A stretch of 64,000 nucleotides of DNA. Source: Mesorhizobium jarvisii (lineage in GTDB: Bacteria; Pseudomonadota; Alphaproteobacteria; Rhizobiales; Rhizobiaceae). The notes under the pieces are model-generated. The model did no database searches. It had not been told where the DNA came from and worked only from the letters and a program-made list of their open reading frames with translations. Position 1 is the first letter of the stretch. Each line of letters begins with the position of its first letter. A program made the position numbers and the translations under genes. Below, in pieces: positions 33,456 to 42,454 of the stretch. The stretch spans positions 1-64,000 of the forward strand of contig NZ_QZXA01000014.1 of assembly GCF_003601985.1 (NCBI RefSeq). The letters run 5' to 3'.

Positions 33456-34358
33456 CTAATGTGGTGTCGTCTTGGAGTAGCGGCCGGGCGGCTGACCGAC
33501 ATAGCGGCTGAAGGCCGTGCTGAAGGTGCTTGCTGACCCATAGCCGACGCGCTCGGCAACCTCGGCGATGTCGATCTCCTGACGGCGCAGCAGATCCTTC
33601 GCCAATGCCATCCGCCAAGCCAGGAGATACTCCATCGGCGGCACCCCGACACTGCGGCTGAAGCGGTCAAAAAATGCCGATCGGGAAAGTGCGGCCTCCT
33701 TCGCGAGTTGCGCCATCGTCCACGGGCGCCCCGGATCGGCATGCATCTGCCGGATGGCTTCGGCTAGCCGCACATCCCCCAAACCACGCAGCAGCCCGGC
33801 CGGCGCGTCGGATGTTTGTGTCAGCCGCAGGGATTCGACCAGAAGGATTTCGACCAGCCTGGTCAGCACCAGATCGCGTCCGGAATGTCGCTGTGCCGCC
33901 TCGTCAATCAATAGCTTCACCAGGGTCGAAAGCCGCTCGACACCGCGGACATGGACCTGCGCCGGCAGCAGCGAGACGAGAAGGCCTGAATCCTCGCTGT
34001 CGAAGATGAAGTAGCCGCCAAGAATACGCACGCTGGGTGGCCCCTCTTGCGTCCCGTGACGCACCTCGCCCGTCGCCTGGGCCGCGATGTGCGGATCTAT
34101 GAAGTCCGGGATGACAGCCTCGAAGCCCGACATGACAAAGCCAGGGGTCCTCGGCAGCAGCACGAAGTCGCCGGCTTCCAGCATCAGCGGCTCCTGGCCG
34201 TCCACAGCAAGGCGGCACGCCCCGTCGAGGACCACGGCAAAGCTCGGGTGCCCGAAATCATCGTAGCGGACGCCCCAGCGGCCAGCACCGCTAATGCCTT
34301 TGGTGAACACGGCCCGAGGCCGGAGGAGTCCAATGACTTCAGAGAGAGGATCAATCAT
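33456..34358 (-). CDS. AraC-family regulator with cupin-type sensor
   Basis: A 300-residue protein. N-terminal cupin_6/AraC_N2 domain (FAVVLDGACRLAVDG, EAGDFVLLPRTPGF). The C-terminal double HTH is WTMAQLAKEAALSRSAFFDRF and IDIAEVAERVGYGSASTFSTAFSRYVGQPPGRY, the standard AraC signature. Start MIDPLSEVIG at 34358. Regulators of this subtype often control nearby oxidoreductases; the alcohol dehydrogenase at 34610 is a candidate target. 34359-34609 holds no gene. Confidence 0.85.
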   Translation of the reverse strand: MIDPLSEVIGLLRPRAVFTKGISGAGRWGVRYDDFGHPSFAVVLDGACRLAVDGQEPLMLEAGDFVLLPRTPGFVMSGFEAVIPDFIDPHIAAQATGEVRHGTQEGPPSVRILGGYFIFDSEDSGLLVSLLPAQVHVRGVERLSTLVKLLIDEAAQRHSGRDLVLTRLVEILLVESLRLTQTSDAPAGLLRGLGDVRLAEAIRQMHADPGRPWTMAQLAKEAALSRSAFFDRFSRSVGVPPMEYLLAWRMALAKDLLRRQEIDIAEVAERVGYGSASTFSTAFSRYVGQPPGRYSKTTPH

Positions 34359-34609
34359 GAGTTGGACTATAGCAAACGAATTCGCACCATCAATTGCAGG
34401 TCGTCCTGAATAGTCGACGAAACTTGATGTCATCCGCACCGTTGCGCCGATCGGGTCGGAATTCCCCGAGAGTGACGCAGCGACAACCGATGTTCGCTAA
34501 CCGACGCGGGGATCCGCAAAATCCCGGTTCTGGGCTTGCTGACGATGCCGCGCCACTTCGGCTTCGAAAAGACTGACCAGGACAGTAAGTTCACCCACGT
34601 CGCTTCCCG

Positions 34610-35644
34610 CTATGGCAGACGGGTATCAAAGACGATCGCCAGTCGTCCTCCGGCATTTCCCGCTTTCAACCGGTCCAGTGCGCTGCTCACTTCCGCAAGC
34701 GCGACGCGCTCTATTTGCGTCTCGAGAGGCTGCGTGTGATGCAGTTGCATCAGCTCCTGCATCTGCGCGCGCGTTCCCACGCTTGTCCCCGTTATCCAGA
34801 CGCCACTTGCGGTGAGCCACTCCTGGCTCAGGGGCACCGTTTGCGAGACCATCGCCGCAGCGACGATCCTGCCACGCGGGCGGATTGCCGCGATCATCGC
34901 GCCCCAGGTTGCTGGCGTCGGCGCAAAATTGATGCAGACATGGGCACGCAGGTTCGCCGGCCAACTGTCGGCCAGACTGGGCGGCGAAAGCAGCGTATGC
35001 TCGGCGCCATACGAGGCTGCGAGTTGAAGCTTGGCCTCATCGGTGTCAACGGCAACAACCGTTGCGCCGAGCCGCCGGGCGATCTGGATCGCATAAAGCC
35101 CCAAACCACCACAGCCAAAGACGGCGCAAACCTCTCCGGCTTTGACCCCTGCCCTTTGCACGGCGCCAAAAGCGGTCAGGCCAGCGCACATCAGCGGCGC
35201 CAGCAAGGCAGCATCGCCTTCCTCCGGCACACGCGCTGCGAAACGTGCATCGGCAACGACGTATTCGGCAAAAGTGCCTGCGACATCGAAGCCATGCGCC
35301 CGCTGGTGCTGGCAGAAAGACTCCATTTCAAAATGGCATTCGTCGCAGGCGCCGCAGGTATCGTGAAGCCAGGCGACACCGGCGCGCTCGCCAAGGCGCC
35401 AGCCGGTAACGCCGGTACCGAGTTGCACCACCCGGCCGACGCCCTCATGGCCGAGGACAGTTGGAAGCTGACCCGACGCCGGCCGCAGATGCCCTTGCCA
35501 CACATGCACGTCGGTGTGGCAAATGCCGCTCGCCTCGAGGCGAACCAGTATTTCACCGCGACCCGGTTCCGGCCGCGGCACATTCATGATGCGCAGCGGC
35601 TCACCTGGCATCTCCAGCACGGCGGCCAGCATGCTGTGGCTCAT
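34610..35644 (-). CDS. Zinc-dependent alcohol dehydrogenase
   Basis: A 344-residue MDR-family enzyme. Catalytic zinc ligands are in ASGICHTDVHVW (Cys) and TVLGHEGVGRV (His/Glu). The structural zinc site CGACDECHFEMESFC keeps all four cysteines. NAD motif: VFGCGGLGLYAIQIARRLG. The gene starts directly after the choX stop, so it is probably co-transcribed with the choline-binding protein. Choline is normally oxidised by BetA/BetB, so a link to choline is only positional. Confidence 0.85.
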   Translation of the reverse strand: MSHSMLAAVLEMPGEPLRIMNVPRPEPGRGEILVRLEASGICHTDVHVWQGHLRPASGQLPTVLGHEGVGRVVQLGTGVTGWRLGERAGVAWLHDTCGACDECHFEMESFCQHQRAHGFDVAGTFAEYVVADARFAARVPEEGDAALLAPLMCAGLTAFGAVQRAGVKAGEVCAVFGCGGLGLYAIQIARRLGATVVAVDTDEAKLQLAASYGAEHTLLSPPSLADSWPANLRAHVCINFAPTPATWGAMIAAIRPRGRIVAAAMVSQTVPLSQEWLTASGVWITGTSVGTRAQMQELMQLHHTQPLETQIERVALAEVSSALDRLKAGNAGGRLAIVFDTRLP

Positions 35645-36574
35645 CTACAGACCCAGCGCTCTTTTCACGGCGGGCAAGCCTGGCTGACCGTCGAAGGTCG
35701 AGACGCCGTCCAGCCATTTCGCGAGCTTGTCCGGATTGCGCTTGATCATCTCGCGGGCGGCTTCGTCGGCGGATTTCCCCTCCCCAAGGATCATGCGCAT
35801 GCCGTAGTTTTCATAGGTGAGATCGAAGGCCAGATTGGCGAACAGCTTGGCCGCGTTGGAGCACTCTGTCGAAAAGCCCTTGCGGGCGATGGTGCGCACG
35901 GTAGCACCGCCAAAATTCGGTCCGAACTCGACGTCGCCACCCGAAAGATAGGTGATCCTGTAGTCGAGGTTCATCGGATGCGGTTCCCAGCCGAGGAACA
36001 CGACCCAGCCCTTGTCGGCCACCGAGTTTGCGACCTGCGTCAGCATTGCCGCCTCACTGGACTCGATGATCTGCCAGTTGCCCAGCCCGTGCCGGTTGGC
36101 TGCCACCATGTCGAGCAACGGTTTGTTCGAGCCTGCCTCGATGCCATAGATCTTGCTGCCGAACTTGTCGGCATGGGCTGCGAGATCGTCAAAGCTTTTG
36201 ATGCCCTGGTCAGCGACATACTGCGGGACGGCGAGCGTGTATTTGGCGCCTTCCAGATTGACGCCGAGCACTTCGACCGATCCCTCGTCGAAATAGGATT
36301 TGTATTCCTCGTCCTGCACCGGTCGCCAGTTGCCCAGGAACACATCCATGTCGTTTTCCTTCAGCGCCGAATAGGCGACGCCAAGGCCGAGCAAGGTCTG
36401 CGAGGCGTCATAGCCCAGGGCGTCGAGGATCACCTCGGCGGTGGTGTTGGTGAGCGCGATGTCGGTCCAGCCCAAATCCGCCATGCGGACCTTCTGGCAC
36501 TGCGCCGCATCGGCGGCCATGGCGGGCGATGCGATCAACCCTGAAAGCAAGGCAAGAATGACTGTCGTACGCAT
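35645..36574 (-). CDS. choX: Choline/betaine ABC transporter binding protein (ChoX-like)
   Basis: A 309-residue OpuAC-fold periplasmic protein with signal peptide to ~residue 21 (ASPAMAADAA). Typical ChoX stretches are VRMADLGWTDIALTNTTAEV, ENDMDVFLGNWRPVQDE, KGWVVFLGWEPHPMNLDYRI and YLSGGDVEFGPNFGGATV. The aromatic residues that cage the trimethylammonium group are present in these segments. ChoX delivers choline to the ChoWV transporter in Sinorhizobium; choW and choV are not adjacent here. Divergent from betI. Confidence 0.85.
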   Translation of the reverse strand: MRTTVILALLSGLIASPAMAADAAQCQKVRMADLGWTDIALTNTTAEVILDALGYDASQTLLGLGVAYSALKENDMDVFLGNWRPVQDEEYKSYFDEGSVEVLGVNLEGAKYTLAVPQYVADQGIKSFDDLAAHADKFGSKIYGIEAGSNKPLLDMVAANRHGLGNWQIIESSEAAMLTQVANSVADKGWVVFLGWEPHPMNLDYRITYLSGGDVEFGPNFGGATVRTIARKGFSTECSNAAKLFANLAFDLTYENYGMRMILGEGKSADEAAREMIKRNPDKLAKWLDGVSTFDGQPGLPAVKRALGL

Positions 36575-36651
36575 TTTTGGTTCCCCGTTTTCTTGATGAG
36601 ACGACTGCACGTCAACGCTATGGCCTCGGTGCTATATGTCATTACAGAATC

Positions 36652-36667
36652 TTGTACGAGCATACAA
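36652..36667. promoter_or_regulatory. Candidate BetI operator
   Basis: TTGTACGAGCATACAA is an inverted repeat (TTGTA-N6-TACAA) in the gap between the divergent choX and betI genes, 25 bases before the betI ATG. Position and symmetry suit a TetR-family dimer. Confidence 0.45.
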
Positions 36668-36691
36668 AAATCTTATTTGCTAAAAAGGGAA

Positions 36692-37354
36692 ATGGCGACT
36701 CAAGGCAAGCGAACCAGAATCGAAGACATCCGGCGCATCGAGCTGATCGCGGCCGCGCATCGCGTGTTCCTCGAACATGGATTGCAAGGCATGACCTCGG
36801 CCCGCATATGCCGCGAAGCAGGCATGTCGCCCGGCATTCTTGCCTATTATTTCAAGGGCAAGGACGAAGTCCTGTTCGGCATGGTGCGCTACAACAACCG
36901 CCTGCTGATGGAAGACGTCATCGCGCGGCTCAGCGCGGCGCCGACCAATTGGGCGCGGCTGGAAGCGATCGTCGAGGGGAACTTTCCCAGCCAGGCTTTT
37001 ACCCGCGCCATCGCCAGCGCCTGGATGTCCGTTTGCGCGGAAGCCGGCGTGAACGAGCAATATGCCCGGCTCCAGCAGCTGTTCCACCGGCGGCTGCGCT
37101 CCAATCTGGCTTCAGTGTTTGACGGGATGTTCGATGCGGCGCGCCTGCACGAAGCGAGCCTTATCATTGCCGCGCTGATCGATGGGCTTTGGCTGCGCAA
37201 GGCGGTCGCCGACGACATAGGACGCGACGAGGCCATCACGCTGGTGTTCCGCGGAATTCACTCCTTGGTGAGCGACAAGGAAGAACAGCGGCTGCGTTAC
37301 CCTCCAGGCCGAGAGCCCAAGCAGGCTGCGGCCGGCCGGCGAAGGCGACTATGA
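36692..37354 (+). CDS. betI: BetI-type TetR regulator of choline genes
   Basis: A 220-residue TetR-family repressor. The DNA-binding region RRIELIAAAHRVFLEHGLQG, MTSARICREAGMSPGILAYYF and FKGKDEVLFGMV follows the BetI pattern closely. C-terminal residues match the BetI ligand domain (SAWMSVCAEAGVNEQYARLQ). Start at MATQGKR (36692) rather than the earlier ATG, which lies on the choX promoter side. BetI loses DNA binding with choline and controls uptake and betaine synthesis. Confidence 0.75.
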   Translation: MATQGKRTRIEDIRRIELIAAAHRVFLEHGLQGMTSARICREAGMSPGILAYYFKGKDEVLFGMVRYNNRLLMEDVIARLSAAPTNWARLEAIVEGNFPSQAFTRAIASAWMSVCAEAGVNEQYARLQQLFHRRLRSNLASVFDGMFDAARLHEASLIIAALIDGLWLRKAVADDIGRDEAITLVFRGIHSLVSDKEEQRLRYPPGREPKQAAAGRRRRL

Positions 37355-37434
37355 TCCTGTGGGGGGGGATCGTGCGAACCCCTCTGCCGCACCGGACGGG
37401 ATATCCACCGGGTGCGGAAGATCTGGAGAAGGGA

Positions 37435-38193
37435 CTAGGCAGCCCTGGCATGGCGCGCTTGGCTCATCGCCACCGCATCGGGTCCGGCAGGAAAGCTGAT
37501 CGTCGCGGAGTCGTCGTGTGCGACCTGCCAGACAACCTCGGCGACGTCCTCAGGCACGGTGTGTGCCATCGGGCGGGTCATCTCGGCGAAAATCTCGCTG
37601 GCATAGCCGGCATAGGCTTCGGGAATGAACCGCTCGACATAGGAACCCGCATCGCGGGAGAACGCCGTCGTCGGGCCGTAACCCGGCTGAACCATCTTCA
37701 CACGGATACCGAAATGATTGAGCTCGTTGGCCAGCGACGCAGTGAATCCGTCGATGGCCGTCTTGCTGGCCGTGTAGATGGCGACCAGTGGCATTGGGAC
37801 CAGCACCGCGCTGGACGTGATGTTGATGAGGGTGCCCGAACCGCGGGCGCGGAACTGGGGAATCACCGCTTGGGTCATGGCCATGACACCGAACGTGTTA
37901 GTCTCAAAGACCTGGCGGGCCGTCTCCATCGATGTTGCCTCGAAGGCACCGAACATGCCGATGCCGGCATTGTTGACCAGCACGTCGATCGGGCCTGCCG
38001 CTGCTACCGCTGCCCTGATGCTGTACGTATTGGTAACGTCGAGCGGGATAATCCGGATGCGGTCGGATTTGGGGAGGACATCCTCGCGCGGCGTGCGCAT
38101 GGCGGCGACGACGTTCCAGCCCTTGGCATGAAAAAGCTTGGCGGTTTCGAGGCCGTAGCCTGACGATGTTCCAGTGATAAGCGCGGTTTTCAT
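37435..38193 (-). CDS. Short-chain dehydrogenase, extended-Tyr type
   Basis: A 252-residue SDR. Cofactor loop TGTSSGYGLETAKLF, then LVNNAGIGMFG, Ser in INITSSAVL and YTASK. TGTSSGxG and the PGYGPTTAF segment are typical of the oxidoreductase group related to retinol/hydroxysteroid dehydrogenases in rhizobia. AAGGAGAT sits eight bases before the ATG. Stands alone. Confidence 0.85.
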   Translation of the reverse strand: MKTALITGTSSGYGLETAKLFHAKGWNVVAAMRTPREDVLPKSDRIRIIPLDVTNTYSIRAAVAAAGPIDVLVNNAGIGMFGAFEATSMETARQVFETNTFGVMAMTQAVIPQFRARGSGTLINITSSAVLVPMPLVAIYTASKTAIDGFTASLANELNHFGIRVKMVQPGYGPTTAFSRDAGSYVERFIPEAYAGYASEIFAEMTRPMAHTVPEDVAEVVWQVAHDDSATISFPAGPDAVAMSQARHARAA

Positions 38194-38240
38194 GGCGATC
38201 TCCTTTCGTTTGTGATGCGCCAATGTACCCCAGTCGATCC

Positions 38241-38286
38241 CGGACTATATATAATCAGAAGTCCGCAATTAATTTGCGATAGTCCG
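38241..38286. promoter_or_regulatory. Operator-like half-sites upstream of the SDR gene
   Basis: CGGACT (38241) and AGTCCG (38260, 38281) make an inverted pair plus a further half-site about 50-90 bases upstream of the SDR ATG, around an AT-rich promoter-like stretch. No regulator gene is adjacent. Confidence 0.3.
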
Positions 38287-38798
38287 AATTGTCGCGCACT
38301 ACCTGCCACCGTAGGCGGTGATACAAGCGCCGCTGTCGGTTCTCTGGGCAGGGTCGAGGGATAACGGTGAACGAAAGCAACCCTATTAATTCTTGTTCCA
38401 TAGCCGCCGCGGCGGCCGAGCAATCGATTGCGACGCTGGAATAGTTTGAAAGCCTACCACGAACTTTGAAAGTCATCGGCGATCGAGTAGTTTCCGGTCG
38501 AATTTCGGACGGTGCCCGGAGCCCAGGCTATTTGCTCGGCGTGGCTGGATCGGTCGAGCAATGGCGCGGATCACAGGGAGCGGCAATCGGGAACAGTGAG
38601 TTGAAGTCCGAAAAGGGGCCGGTAGCGGGATGGCAGCTTTGGAGCGCCGAACGCCATAAGTGGACAAGGCTAATCACCTCACGAAGCGGCCAAGACCCCA
38701 ACCCGCCATTCAAACATCAGCTTCATTCTAAACGCGGACGCCCGTTGATCCTGAGATACCCGCCGCCAAAAAGGCGTCACGCCGCAGGAGCGGCGCAG
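38287..38798. other. Gap without a recognised gene
   Basis: About 510 bases with no convincing coding frame on either strand. Open frames here lack ribosome sites and family-like motifs. No RNA gene or repeat was recognised. Confidence 0.4.
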
Positions 38799-39536
38799 CT
38801 ACTTGTAGACCGCTTCCGTCTTCGACTGGATGGCCCCGGCCAGCGCCTTCAGTGTCACGATGACGTGCCGGAAATAAGCATCGTCAATGACCAATTCTTC
38901 CCCAGCGTCCCCCCGACGCTTGTCGCCCGCCTTCTCGACGTAGAGCTTGTTGATGAGCCCGCTGTTGTGGATGATGATATCCCGTGAGGCCTTGATCTCG
39001 ATGAAGGCGCGCACTGTTTCCGGCTCAAGCTCAATCGACAGCACCTTCGCCGCCTTGTCGAGATATTCGGACGGTTTGCCAAACATCAGTCCCTCGCACT
39101 TCAGCTCGACGAAACGGCGGATCACGTCATCCCGGTCTCCGTGCTCAAGGAACAGGTCGAGGGGAATACCGCTCTTGTCCGCCAGCACCGATAGTTTGGC
39201 GGGAAAGGTACTCGCGGCGATCGCGATACATTCCTGGATGAAGGCTTCGACCCGCGACACCATCGAGACGATGTTCGTCTCGAAGACGCCCCGCTCGTGC
39301 TGGGCGTAGAAGATCAGGCCGATATCCTCGTCCCGGCGCCGGCTTGTAACCGTGCCTTTGCGCTTCGGTACCGGATAGGGCTTTTTCGCCTTGCTCTTTG
39401 AAGACCGGAGCTTGTCCGCGCGCGTCTTCAACTCCGGTCGCAGCAGCGCCGTAAATATCCATGCGTCGTTGAGATAGCGGTAAAGCCGGATGTGGCGCGT
39501 GTAGATCGCCTTCGATACAGCACTTTTCCTTGCCAC
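38799..39536 (-). CDS. HEPN-type protein of unknown function
   Basis: A 245-residue, mostly helical protein with basic N-terminus (SSKSKAKKPYPVPKRKG). The C-terminal part contains EIKASRDIIIHNSGLINKLY, an R-x4-H motif in a helix followed by Asn, the mark of HEPN domains such as those in RNA-cleaving toxin and defence proteins. An RiboL-PSP-HEPN-like relationship is possible. It is transcribed away from the CoiA-like gene, 209 bases apart. RNase activity is inferred from the motif only. Confidence 0.6.
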   Translation of the reverse strand: MARKSAVSKAIYTRHIRLYRYLNDAWIFTALLRPELKTRADKLRSSKSKAKKPYPVPKRKGTVTSRRRDEDIGLIFYAQHERGVFETNIVSMVSRVEAFIQECIAIAASTFPAKLSVLADKSGIPLDLFLEHGDRDDVIRRFVELKCEGLMFGKPSEYLDKAAKVLSIELEPETVRAFIEIKASRDIIIHNSGLINKLYVEKAGDKRRGDAGEELVIDDAYFRHVIVTLKALAGAIQSKTEAVYK

Positions 39537-39749
39537 ACCTTCTCCCCTGTCGTCATCGACGATCCTACGGTATCCTGGACATTACGGCCACTGACATCCC
39601 CCTCGTATAAAGCTATGTCGTTACAGAACCGGAATTGTCTCCCTCACCTCCCGGGAAGACCTCACGCTAATGTTCACATCAGATTAGACCAGTCTTGGCG
39701 CTTCCGGGAGACCGATGCTGAAAGGCCCAAAACACTGTCGCGGGGATGA

Positions 39750-40457
39750 ATGCTTTACGCCTGGATCGACGGAATAAAGCGCGCTCCCCTCGCCAAAGGG
39801 GAAAGCACGGTCTGCAGTGATTGCGGCGGGTTGCTGACCTCCGTCATGCCGGTCGAGAATGTCAGGCACTGGCGGCACAACGCCGGGGATTGCGATCCAT
39901 GGAGCGAACCGGAAGGCCCTTGGCATCTAAGCTGGAAAGAGGCCTTTCCCGAGAACTGCCGCGAGGTCGGTCTGATCGACCAAGCGACCGGCGAGCGCCA
40001 CAGGGCCGACGTGCTTTGCAACGCCGGTACCCCGCACGCGGCCGTTCTGGAGCTGCAATACTCTCCGATTTCGGAGGAGGAACGAGCGGCACGCGAAGCC
40101 TTTTATCGTCAGGGCCACCGCCTGTATTGGCTCGTCCACGTTCATGACGGGCCGTCGAGCTTCACCGGCTGGAGCTTCAAGGCCTCAATGAATTGGGGAG
40201 CCCGGCCCGTCGAGATCGATGGCCGCCGCTATGCGATCATGCAGTGGATGGGCCGCAGCAAACAGCTCATCGAGAAGTGGAAACGAGCGACGGGCTATGT
40301 TTTCCTTGAGTGCGAAACTTACATTTTCTTTCTCGCCGGCGACGAGCTGGCGCGGCGCGTAGCCGGCGGAATTCCCCTCAAAAAGGGCGAATACGTGCTC
40401 AGTCGATGGAGTCGGGAAGACTTCATCCGTTCCGTTCATTGGACGGGCGGCGCATGA
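39750..40457 (+). CDS. CoiA-like nuclease-domain protein
   Basis: A 235-residue protein. CSDCGGLL (~residues 22-29) suggests a small zinc ribbon. It is followed by VRHWRHNAGDCDPWSEPEGP and the nuclease-like core HRADVL...VLELQYSPISEEERAAREAFY. HWRH, ADV and E-x-Q with SPIS are the hallmarks of the CoiA family, whose nuclease belongs to the PD-(D/E)xK fold. CoiA is named for competence in firmicutes; such proteins in Proteobacteria are uncharacterised. It overlaps the next gene by ATGA. Confidence 0.7.
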   Translation: MLYAWIDGIKRAPLAKGESTVCSDCGGLLTSVMPVENVRHWRHNAGDCDPWSEPEGPWHLSWKEAFPENCREVGLIDQATGERHRADVLCNAGTPHAAVLELQYSPISEEERAAREAFYRQGHRLYWLVHVHDGPSSFTGWSFKASMNWGARPVEIDGRRYAIMQWMGRSKQLIEKWKRATGYVFLECETYIFFLAGDELARRVAGGIPLKKGEYVLSRWSREDFIRSVHWTGGA

Positions 40458-41209
40458 ACCAAGGCAAAGCATGCGTCGAGTTGGGCGACGGGCTCGTGCA
40501 ATACATGGCGGCGGCCGATGAGACCATGCGCGACCTGCGGGAAGCCGACAGCCCCTTGCTGAAGGCGCTGCTGCAGTACGACGCCTATTTTCGGCGCGAC
40601 CTGTGGGAGCACGTATCGCCGACGCCGGCCTTCGCCTTCGTCCTCTTCCTCAACGCCTACCAGATGTTTCTCGGCGCGGCGCGCATGGCATTAAGCGGGC
40701 ATCCGGCGGCGGTTTTTCCACTTGTGCGGACCGCCCTCGAATCTGCAAGCTATGGTTACCTGATGGAGCAGCAGCCCGCCCTCTCCGAGGTCTGGGGCAA
40801 TCGACACCGCAGCGAGGCCGACAAGAAGGCCTGCCGCAACGCCTTCACCTTCGATAAGGCGATCAAGGGTTTTGCCCATAAGGCTCCGGATATCGATAGG
40901 CTCGCCAAAGAGGCCTACGAGGGCGCGATCGACTACGGCGCGCACCCCAATCCGAAGGGCGTTTTCGGCCATGTGTCGATCAACGAAGATCGACCGGACG
41001 GCATGGTGGCTGTCACCCACACCAGCCTATACGGCTCAAGTCACCACGAGACGATCCGCGGCATCTGCGCCTGCCTCGACTTCGGCTTTGCCATTATCGG
41101 CATCATTGCGCTGTCCGGCCCGACCGCGACTGGGAAGCTGCAGGACGAGCTCCAGGCGTTGAACGACGCCAAGGAAGCGGCGATCGCCGCCTATCAGTCT
41201 GCGCGATAG
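40454..41209 (+). CDS. Helical partner of the CoiA-like protein, function unknown
   Basis: A 251-residue, largely helical protein whose ATG overlaps the CoiA-like stop, so both are translated together. Notable segments are FPLVRTALESASYGYLMEQQ, IDYGAHPNPKGVFGHVSIN and SSHHETIRGICACLDFGFAI. The R-x-x-x-E helix with a later H-P-N segment resembles DUF5677-like helical families, but I could not place it. Tight coupling suggests it regulates or binds the nuclease. Confidence 0.6.
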   Translation: MNQGKACVELGDGLVQYMAAADETMRDLREADSPLLKALLQYDAYFRRDLWEHVSPTPAFAFVLFLNAYQMFLGAARMALSGHPAAVFPLVRTALESASYGYLMEQQPALSEVWGNRHRSEADKKACRNAFTFDKAIKGFAHKAPDIDRLAKEAYEGAIDYGAHPNPKGVFGHVSINEDRPDGMVAVTHTSLYGSSHHETIRGICACLDFGFAIIGIIALSGPTATGKLQDELQALNDAKEAAIAAYQSAR

Positions 41210-41537
41210 TTCGTCCGCCGTTCCTGAATCAACGGCCCCTCCGGCCGGCGAAGGTAGCAGAAGAGAGGGCGACAATACGGCGATGTGTGCGGGCCGACCG
41301 GGCCTTGATGCAGATCGGCGCCGGCACCAAGCCGCAAATTTCGGGCGCCCAATCACACATAAACGAACGTCGGCTTTGAGGGTCAGCAATTGGCCCGGCG
41401 AACGGCCGACTTGAGGCGCATTGTGGTCGGCAGGCGGGAATGGAAGCGCCCCGCTTGCCTTAACTGTTGAGCGCTTCCCGCGACGCGTCCGACGCAGAAG
41501 CGGGAAGTCTCCGTCTCATGCCCGATCCGTTCCGGGC
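41210..41537. other. Gap without a recognised gene
   Basis: About 330 bases between convergent genes. No coding frame with family features, no clear terminator hairpin with T tract, and no repeat seen. Confidence 0.4.
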
Positions 41538-42410
41538 TTACGCCTTGGCGGCGTTCTGTGCAGCCTCGAATACATCGCGTGCGGACGTGGTACCGGCTAC
41601 GTGCTCCGTACCCCCGACGCCGACGTCCATCCATCCTGCGTTCACCGCCTCAAACATTTCTTCGGCAGGTCCGGTGTGGCCCTTCGGGATGCCGAATTGC
41701 TCGAACGCTTCCGCCCACCCAGCACGCGGGATCGCGAAGGCTTTCACGTCGCGGTTCAGGACTTCACCCAATTGCTCCGCGACTTCATCCGCGGCGACCA
41801 TCGAACCAAGCTCGACGACGCGCTGCCCTGACCACGCTGGCCCGGTCAAAAGGGTTGCGATCTCCGCGCCGATGTCGTTGGTCGCCACCATGGTCGATTT
41901 CCGGTCTGTCGGATTGTAGTAGACCGGCAGCGTTCCGCCCTGGGCGACGTGCAGGCCGTAAAGAAAATTCTCGAAGAATCCGCCTGCGCGGACAAATGCG
42001 ATTGGCGACGGCAGAGCACGAAAACCTTGCTCCATCAGCGACAGCGCCGTGATCATCCCGAGCCCGCTGGTCCTGTTCGCGCCCATCGACGAGAGCGCAA
42101 CCACTCGAGGCGGCGCAGCCTTGCTGAGCGCGTCGACGTAGTTTGCGATCACGCCCTTTGCTTCCTTGTAATCGGCCGACGGCGCCCAGACAGAGGGCAA
42201 CATGACGAACGCGCCTTCGACGCCTCTGAGCGCCCGCTTGATGGCCGCCGGATCGTTCCAGTCGCCGTCGATCAGTTCCACGCCCCGGCTCGCCCAGTCA
42301 GCCGCCTTCTCGCGATTGCGGACGAGCGCGCGTACCTTCTTGCCGTGCGCCAACAGATGTTCTGCCGTTGCGCCGCCAACTTTTCCCGTGATTCCCATTA
42401 CTAAAAACAT
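41538..42410 (-). CDS. NmrA-like NAD(P)-binding protein
   Basis: A 290-residue atypical SDR. Start MFLVMGITGKVGGATAEHLL gives the GxxGxxG-like cofactor motif at residues 6-13. VRALVRNREKAADW, DGDWNDPAAIKRAL and VVALSSMGANRTSG follow the NmrA/HSCARG pattern of redox sensors and quinone reductases. The gene follows a DoxX-like gene on the same strand, a frequent pairing, and a divergent LysR regulator. Confidence 0.85.
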   Translation of the reverse strand: MFLVMGITGKVGGATAEHLLAHGKKVRALVRNREKAADWASRGVELIDGDWNDPAAIKRALRGVEGAFVMLPSVWAPSADYKEAKGVIANYVDALSKAAPPRVVALSSMGANRTSGLGMITALSLMEQGFRALPSPIAFVRAGGFFENFLYGLHVAQGGTLPVYYNPTDRKSTMVATNDIGAEIATLLTGPAWSGQRVVELGSMVAADEVAEQLGEVLNRDVKAFAIPRAGWAEAFEQFGIPKGHTGPAEEMFEAVNAGWMDVGVGGTEHVAGTTSARDVFEAAQNAAKA

Positions 42411-42454
42411 GTGTTTTCTCCTGATGTTGAGGGACAGAGCACTGCCCGGTTGGT

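Noticed and set aside
34715..36544. Very long plus-strand frame opposite the alcohol dehydrogenase and choX
   Set aside because: It is antisense to two well-identified genes; long antisense frames are expected at this GC content.
38466..38987. 173-codon plus-strand frame
   Set aside because: It runs antisense into the HEPN-type gene, lacks a ribosome site and its composition is that of a shadow frame.
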